From NCBI GenBank assembly GCA_963576725.1, contig OY755244.1:30632006-30696005 (forward strand): a stretch of DNA of 64,000 nucleotides, given 5' to 3'. Below, piece after piece: positions 59,991 through 64,000 of this stretch; position 1 is the stretch's first letter, and every line of letters starts with the position of its first letter. Source of the stretch: Azorinus chamasolen (lineage: Eukaryota > Mollusca > Bivalvia > Cardiida > Solecurtidae). The notes beneath the pieces are model-generated. The model worked only from the letters and a program-made list of their open reading frames with translations. It was not told the DNA's origin and ran no database searches. A program made the position numbers and the translations under genes.

Positions 59991-60021
59991 AAATTAATTT
60001 GAATTCATAATGGGCAGAGTC

Positions 60022-60424
60022 TTAACCATTTACTTCATGAATATTCATGAATAATAACTGACATTATAAAGACTTGTTAACACATGAATTTATGGCTGTT
60101 GCAGAAACTGTAGCATCATATCTATATTATTTCATAAGCAAACAGAGAAGACCCTGATCAGACAGCTCCTACAGGAGCCATCTGATCTACGTCTGATGTT
60201 CGTCCTTCGAAGTCGAAGATGACCACAACTAAAAGTCACAGTGTGTAGGGTGAGTGCGAAGGTGGCTGATCAGGCCGATCTTTGCCTTGAAGCACCTACT
60301 GCAGCGTGGACAATTTGGAATGTCCGCGTCTGCACTTTGTACAGCTGAGGTGCTCACTCTCTCTTTCCTTCGTCTACTCTATTTGCAAAGGCATAGAAAC
60401 ACCTATTTATGGAGAAAATGTTTA
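60022..60424 (-). mobile_element. T2 MITE host
   Basis: TTAACCATTTACTTCATGAA, GCAGAAACTGTAGCATC, hairpin GACAGCTCCTACAGGAGCC; interrupted at 60195-60370; then GTCTACTCTATTTGCAAAGG. The right end is degraded. Confidence 0.82.
60195..60370 (+). mobile_element. 176-bp insertion with CGTCT target duplication
   Basis: CGTCT at 60190-60194 and 60371-60375. The insert starts GATGTTCGTCCTTCGAAGTC, GAAGATGACCAC, is GC-richer than its surroundings, and ends CTCTCTCTTTCCTT. It has no clear inverted ends or A-tail. It may be a SINE-like or another short mobile element. Confidence 0.75.
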
Positions 60425-60469
60425 TAGAAACTGAAAAAAATACAAACTTCATGACTTAACACTTTGCAC

Positions 60470-60556
60470 TGCTAGCTGCAAATTTGTGATTACATTTACA
60501 GTAAGTGTCTATTTTGATCAGACCCAGAGTGACTCAGCATCTCATTAGGATCCAGA
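60470..60556. mobile_element. T7 remnant
   Basis: ACTTTGCACTGCTAGCTGC and CATCTCATTAGGATCCAGAG. Confidence 0.45.
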
Positions 60557-60776
60557 GCATTCCCTCATATTGACGCCTTTTGACATGTCTGTTAAAGTCA
60601 CGTTTTGAAACCATTGTGATAAATATGGAGCAAATGTTCTAATTATCACAATGGTTTCAAAAACTACACAATTCTAAAATGTCCCTTTTCACTAGTAAAA
60701 TATTAATGCTCCTTTTCGGTAGATTTATTCAAAGAGGTTGGATCTGCAAATAGTCTATAATTATGGGAATGGGTTA
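60557..60776 (-). mobile_element. T3 MITE, left end and left hairpin arm reduced
   Basis: ATTCCCTCATATTGACGCC, GAAACCATTGTGATAAATAT, GGAGCAAATGTTCTAATTAT, GGGAATGGGTTAA. Confidence 0.85.
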
Positions 60777-60987
60777 ACAGTCTAAAAGTCCTTCTGAAGA
60801 GAATTTGAAGAATAAATATTTTGAAAATTGTTGCAGACCATAATGTTAGCAGATATAATTTACCTATAGTGTATAGAGAGTTAATTACTCTCAGAGGTCA
60901 CATATTTTTTCTATAACATCTGACTAAATGGTGTGTAATGGCTGTTTATTCTTGTTTATCAAAACTAATTCTTTCCATGTGCATGAG

Positions 60988-61015
60988 GACTTGCTGGGAG
61001 GGAAAGAGATCATAA
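60988..61015 (+). CDS. Possible exon E11
   Basis: After CCATGTGCATGAG, nine codons plus one base (DLLGGKEII) to donor CATAA/GTAATG. Phase 0 start fits E10; the single leftover base fits the two leading bases of E12. A longer version ends at GCGAT/GTAATT (61034) but would not fit E12. Short, so it depends on the chain. Confidence 0.3.
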
Positions 61016-61102
61016 GTAATGCTTTGCCAGCGATGTAATTACCATCTTAAAAAAAAATCTGCTAAATTATATAAATATGGTAGATATTTCTCCTATTTTT
61101 CT

Positions 61103-61344
61103 TTAATCTTTTACTCCATATACATGTTTTAATGCCTTTGCAAACAGAGCAGACCAAGATCAGACAGTTCCTGTAGCACTGGTGTCTAATCAAAAGTCTG
61201 TTCCGTTTGCTTTTGAATTAATACAGTTCCTATTCTATATAGTTTCTGCCATGACCAAATATTTGCATGATCCTAGTACCGTTATAAAACTTCTACTAAC
61301 ATCAACAGTCATCATTTAACAAATGAATATTCATAGGTAAAAGT
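61103..61344 (+). mobile_element. T2 MITE, decayed
   Basis: TTAATCTTTTACTCCATATA, AGACCAAGATCAGACAGTTC, GTTTCTGCCATGACCAAAT, ATGAATATTCATAGGTAAAA. Confidence 0.75.
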
Positions 61345-61354
61345 GTTTCTTCAG

Positions 61355-61440
61355 AATCAGCAAATTATAATAGAGAACTATACATGAATTTAACATACAG
61401 CATTCTGCCTTCATACAAACTCTTTAGGGACCCTCGCTAA
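61355..61440 (+). CDS. Possible terminal exon E12, with stop
   Basis: Acceptor AAAGTGTTTCTTCAG (which overlaps the tail of the preceding T2), two leading bases, 27 codons (SANYNRELYMNLTYSILPSY, KLFRDPR) and TAA at 61438-61440. Joined to E11 the phase is correct. AATAAA overlaps the stop at 61440-61445, too close to be the expected poly-A signal. If real, this is the 3' end of the coding region. No family recognised. Confidence 0.33.
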
Positions 61441-61550
61441 ATAAACATGAGGATCTGTAACTCTTTTTATGTTGAAATTTCAAAGTGGAATGGTCTTTCA
61501 TTGATTATAGAGCTCATGCATCCAGTGTGAAGTCACATAATTTGCTAGTA

Positions 61551-61719
61551 CAGTAAAACCTCTCTATAACGACCACTAAATTACATCAAGTATTTTGTGT
61601 TAAAGGCAGTTGGATGCTTAATGCAAGGTGAAAGTAACTTTTACCTTGCTTTAAGCAACCACCTGCCAAAAATACCAACTAATTAACACAATTTAGTGGT
61701 CTTTATAGAGGTTTTACTG
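61551..61719. mobile_element. P MITE, TATAACGACC subtype, apex deleted
   Basis: CAGTAAAACCTCTCTATAAC to TATAGAGGTTTTACTG, TA on both sides. Nearly identical to 35419-35622 but lacks the hairpin tip. Confidence 0.92.
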
Positions 61720-61737
61720 TACATTGTATTTTCAATA

Positions 61738-61810
61738 ATAAACAGTGCAGACCCTGATCAGAGGGAACCCTCTGATCTTGGTCTATATTGTTTGCCAGTG
61801 CACTTGTTTC
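61738..61810. mobile_element. T6-like hairpin
   Basis: AACAGTGCAGACCCTGATCA, GAGGGAACCCTCTGATCTTG, TATTGTTTGCCAGTGCACT. Confidence 0.65.
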
Positions 61811-61835
61811 CTTCCCCACAGATGAAAGGCTAACA

Positions 61836-61940
61836 AGCAGGTGGCTGCAGAATGAAAGTAATGCAGAAAATAAATTCCTTTGGGAGCTTTCTGCATTAAT
61901 GTTGGCAATTAAGCTAGGGTACCATCTGACTTGCTTTAGA
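61836..61940 (+). mobile_element. P hairpin, remnant
   Basis: AAGCAGGTGGCTGCAGAATG, GGGAGCTTTCTGCATTAATG, AATTAAGC; ends missing. Confidence 0.55.
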
Positions 61941-61967
61941 GATGTACTGGGTTCAGCTGAAACTTTA

Positions 61968-62151
61968 ACATGCTATGTAAATGTCTTCTACAATTGATTG
62001 ATTCATGCTTTAGCCAATACCCTAATTATCCAAAATATTCTGACAAATTAAGGCAATTTATCCAAAATATCCAAATTATGCAGACCCAGATCAAAATATT
62101 ACTTCAGCATCAGTTTAATCAGAATCTACATTATTTGCAAGTGTATCAGTG
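61968..62151 (+). mobile_element. D element, first of a duplicated pair
   Basis: CATGCTATGTAAATGTCTTC, ATACCCTAATTATCCAAAAT, ATGCAGACCCAGATCAAAAT, AATCTACATTATTTGCAAG. Confidence 0.65.
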
Positions 62152-62363
62152 TTAACCCTTTAATCCATAAATATGCCTTTCTATGTGTTTGCAAACAGAG
62201 TAGACCCAGATCAGACAGCTCCTATGACATAATAGATGATTCTACAATTTCTACCACTGCCAAAAGTTCCCATGTCCATGTATGTGCCATTACAACAATT
62301 AATTTAATTAATATTAATGATGTCATTGTTTATTACATAAATATTCATGGAGGAATGGGTTAA
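62152..62363 (+). mobile_element. T2 MITE, hairpin right arm deleted
   Basis: TTAACCCTTTAATCCATAAA to GGAGGAATGGGTTAA. Confidence 0.88.
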
Positions 62364-62524
62364 CATTCTATGTAACTAGTGTCTTCTACAACTGATTGCT
62401 TCACGCTTTGGTCAATACCCTAATTATCCAAAATACTCTGACAAATCAAAGCAAATTATGTAGACCAAGTTGAAAATACTAATTCAGAATTAGTTTAATC
62501 AGGATCTACATTATTCGCAACTGT
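62364..62524 (+). mobile_element. D element, second of a duplicated pair
   Basis: CATTCTATGTAACTAGTGTC, ATACCCTAATTATCCAAAAT, AGGATCTACATTATTCGCAA; matches 61968-62151. Confidence 0.65.
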
Positions 62525-62980
62525 TTAACCCTTTACTCCATAAATATGCCTTTCCAAAACACAGTAGACCCAGATTAGATGTCTGCTCTGACTGCTTATG
62601 AAGTTAACCCTTAGCTTGCTAATCGCGTCAATATACCTACCTGTAAATAGTGAAGACCCAGATGAGACAGCTCCTGCAGGAGCTGTCTCATCAGGGTCTG
62701 CACTATTTACAAGTTGATTGTGCAACCAGTGCACTCCACAGCTGTGATTGCACAGCGAAATACTTGTACACAGTGAAGATGTATGTATACAACAGGGCAT
62801 TGGTAAAGAAGGAGAAATGTATTTTAAAATTCAGCAAGCGACAGGTTAATATATTATTCTACATTTTCTACCATGGCTAAAACTACATGTGATTGTGTAC
62901 TATTATAAGAAAGATTCTACTTAATAGTCAAAATGTCATTATTTCTACCATGATTGAATATTCATGGAGTGAAGGGTTAC
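62525..62980 (+). mobile_element. T2 MITE host
   Basis: TTAACCCTTTACTCCATAAA to 62603, then a T5, then TATATTATTCTACATTTTCT to GAGTGAAGGGTTA. Confidence 0.85.
62604..62849 (+). mobile_element. T5 MITE nested in T2
   Basis: TTAACCCTTAGCTTGC to GCAAGCGACAGGTTAA; TTAA on both sides, and removal restores the T2 long arm. Hairpin identical in form to 15826. Confidence 0.93.
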
Positions 62981-63012
62981 GTTATACTGATGCTAAACTG
63001 AATTATTCAATT

Positions 63013-63210
63013 TGCCCTAAATATTCGTATACCTAAGTGCCACCCAGTCCTTTCTGCCTGTTTGTAAAGCTGAATAAGTTTGTCACCATTTTGATAACAT
63101 TAAATCATTATTAAATGGCATAGAAGCAAATAGTGTCCTTCAGGAGCCATTTGCTCAGAGTCTGCACTATTAGCCTAAGCTTGTCTGTCTGAATACTTAG
63201 GGTAATTAGT
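63013..63210 (-). mobile_element. D element, minus
   Basis: GCCCTAAATATTCGTATACC and inverse CTGAATACTTAGGGTAATTA; CCTTCAGGAGCCATTTGCTC; TTTGTAAAGCTGAATAAG. Confidence 0.78.
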
Positions 63211-63503
63211 CAGTACAAATCAATAGCAAGAGAAAATTGGGTGTCCTGTCTATCAAAATGTATGATCATCATCTATGTGAACTGCAGAGCAATTTGGATT
63301 CTGACAATGTGTCAAGTTACCTGGTGTATTAGCTGAATCAGCACTATTTACAAATGTCATCATCAATTTACCTATTGTATATTGAACACTTTGGCACCCT
63401 GACATGCATGCTGGGTAAAATTCTTGGAGAAAGTGCTGTAATAGTGAAAATTACGGCAGATATCTACCTGGCTCTGGCAAACGTCAGAACCGATTTAATT
63501 TCT
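63211..63503. other. Unassigned, with a T7 scrap
   Basis: GAGCAATTTGGATTCTGAC near 63285 resembles a T7 arm; nothing else recognised. Confidence 0.35.
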
Positions 63504-63705
63504 CCAACCCTTTGAATGGGGGACACCCATGCACTGGCATTTACAAACAGTGTAGACCCTGATCAGAGGGCTCCCTCTGATCAGGGTCTGCACTGTTTGT
63601 CATTCAAAATTCTTCAGGAAGTTTAAGCCTTCATACTGAATGGACTCCATATTTAAAACAAGGGTGGGCTGCTTCACTCTGAAAATTCAGCTTTGAAAGG
63701 GTTAA
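63504..63705 (+). mobile_element. T6 MITE
   Basis: CAACCCTTTGAATGGGGGAC, GTAGACCCTGATCAGAGGGC directly joined to its return CTCCCTCTGATCAGGGTC, GCTTTGAAAGGGTTAA. Confidence 0.9.
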
Positions 63706-63840
63706 CTCTTTGCATTGTTAGCAAGGATTTTGTGATAACCTATGCAAATAGTTTGGATCCAGATGAAATGACAAGTAAATCAGCACCTTTTCGGAATTCA
63801 AACTTTTTGACACTATTTGACTGCATTTTGGGGAGAATTG
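63702..63840 (+). mobile_element. T7 MITE, left part
   Basis: TTAACTCTTTGCATTGTTAG (first TTAA shared with T6), AATAGTTTGGATCCAGATGA, GGAATTCAAACTTTTTGACA. Confidence 0.65.
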
Positions 63841-64000
63841 GAAGAGAAAATAATTTTGAGAATCATAATAGAAGACAGTTTTTGTTGGTGATTACCTCTT
63901 ACCACATGCAGAGAGTTAATTTTATACATCTTGCAATTTTACTTACTGGCACAGAATATTCCAGTAATGCACAGGTGCCTTGCTCAAACTAGTTTGACCC

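Noticed and set aside
15872..62880. Recurring peptide QMRQLLQELSHQGLHYLQ (15872, 38598, 62650)
   Set aside because: Translation of the T5 hairpin, identical in each T5 copy.

Overview
This is AT-rich animal DNA, most likely from a bivalve mollusc. Evidence: three long composite repeats that open with an AGGGCC...GGCCCT box and end in GGTGAGCTAAAAA-type sequence, GACCTTGACC tandem repeats, and no operon structure, tRNA, rRNA or CRISPR. The species cannot be named from the sequence.

Most of the window is short non-autonomous DNA transposons (MITEs), often nested. Working names used here. TTAA-type, ends TTAACCCTT/AAGGGTTAA: T1 (about 250 bp, long arm starting CCCTGTTCTATG), T2 (about 240 bp, long arm starting GAATATTCATG), T3 (about 230 bp, hairpin with TTTGCTCC at its apex), T4 (about 211 bp), T5 (about 250 bp), T6 (about 215 bp), T7 (hairpin with GTTTGGATCC), T8 (one copy). 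Their ends and TTAA target duplications fit the piggyBac superfamily. P elements have CAGTA(G/A)AACCT ends and TA duplications, as in pogo/Tigger. D elements have TACCCTAA ends, C elements CAGAGCTACAGATAA ends, and two CAGGG elements have 5-bp duplications. B is the composite bivalve repeat. No transposase gene is visible. For T1 and T2, '+' means the short arm comes first.

Layout: 1-14 kb, dense MITEs with possible exons at 6.5 and 9.2 kb. 14-24 kb, MITEs, possible exons, a minisatellite grown from a T7 hairpin (20.4-21.0 kb) and a 2-kb TTAA-bounded element (21.3-23.3 kb). 24-34 kb, two B repeats and nested P/T3 insertions. 34-39 kb, MITEs and a 58-bp tandem repeat. 39.1-42.2 kb, a 60-bp satellite of nearly 50 copies. 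42-56 kb, MITEs, a fivefold nest at 45.7-46.7 kb, a 39-bp tandem repeat at 52.3 kb and a third B repeat. 56-61.5 kb, the best coding evidence. 61.5-64 kb, MITEs again.

The coding signal is a set of short plus-strand open blocks with splice-like borders. Three junctions near the 3' end (58245/59630, 59712/60988, 61015/61355) are in phase and lead to a stop at 61438-61440. I read this as the 3' part of an unidentified intron-rich gene, or a young pseudogene, with MITE-filled introns. Two blocks need one extra base in a homopolymer, one block lies next to a junction that would make a stop, and no homology search could be run, so all exon calls are tentative.
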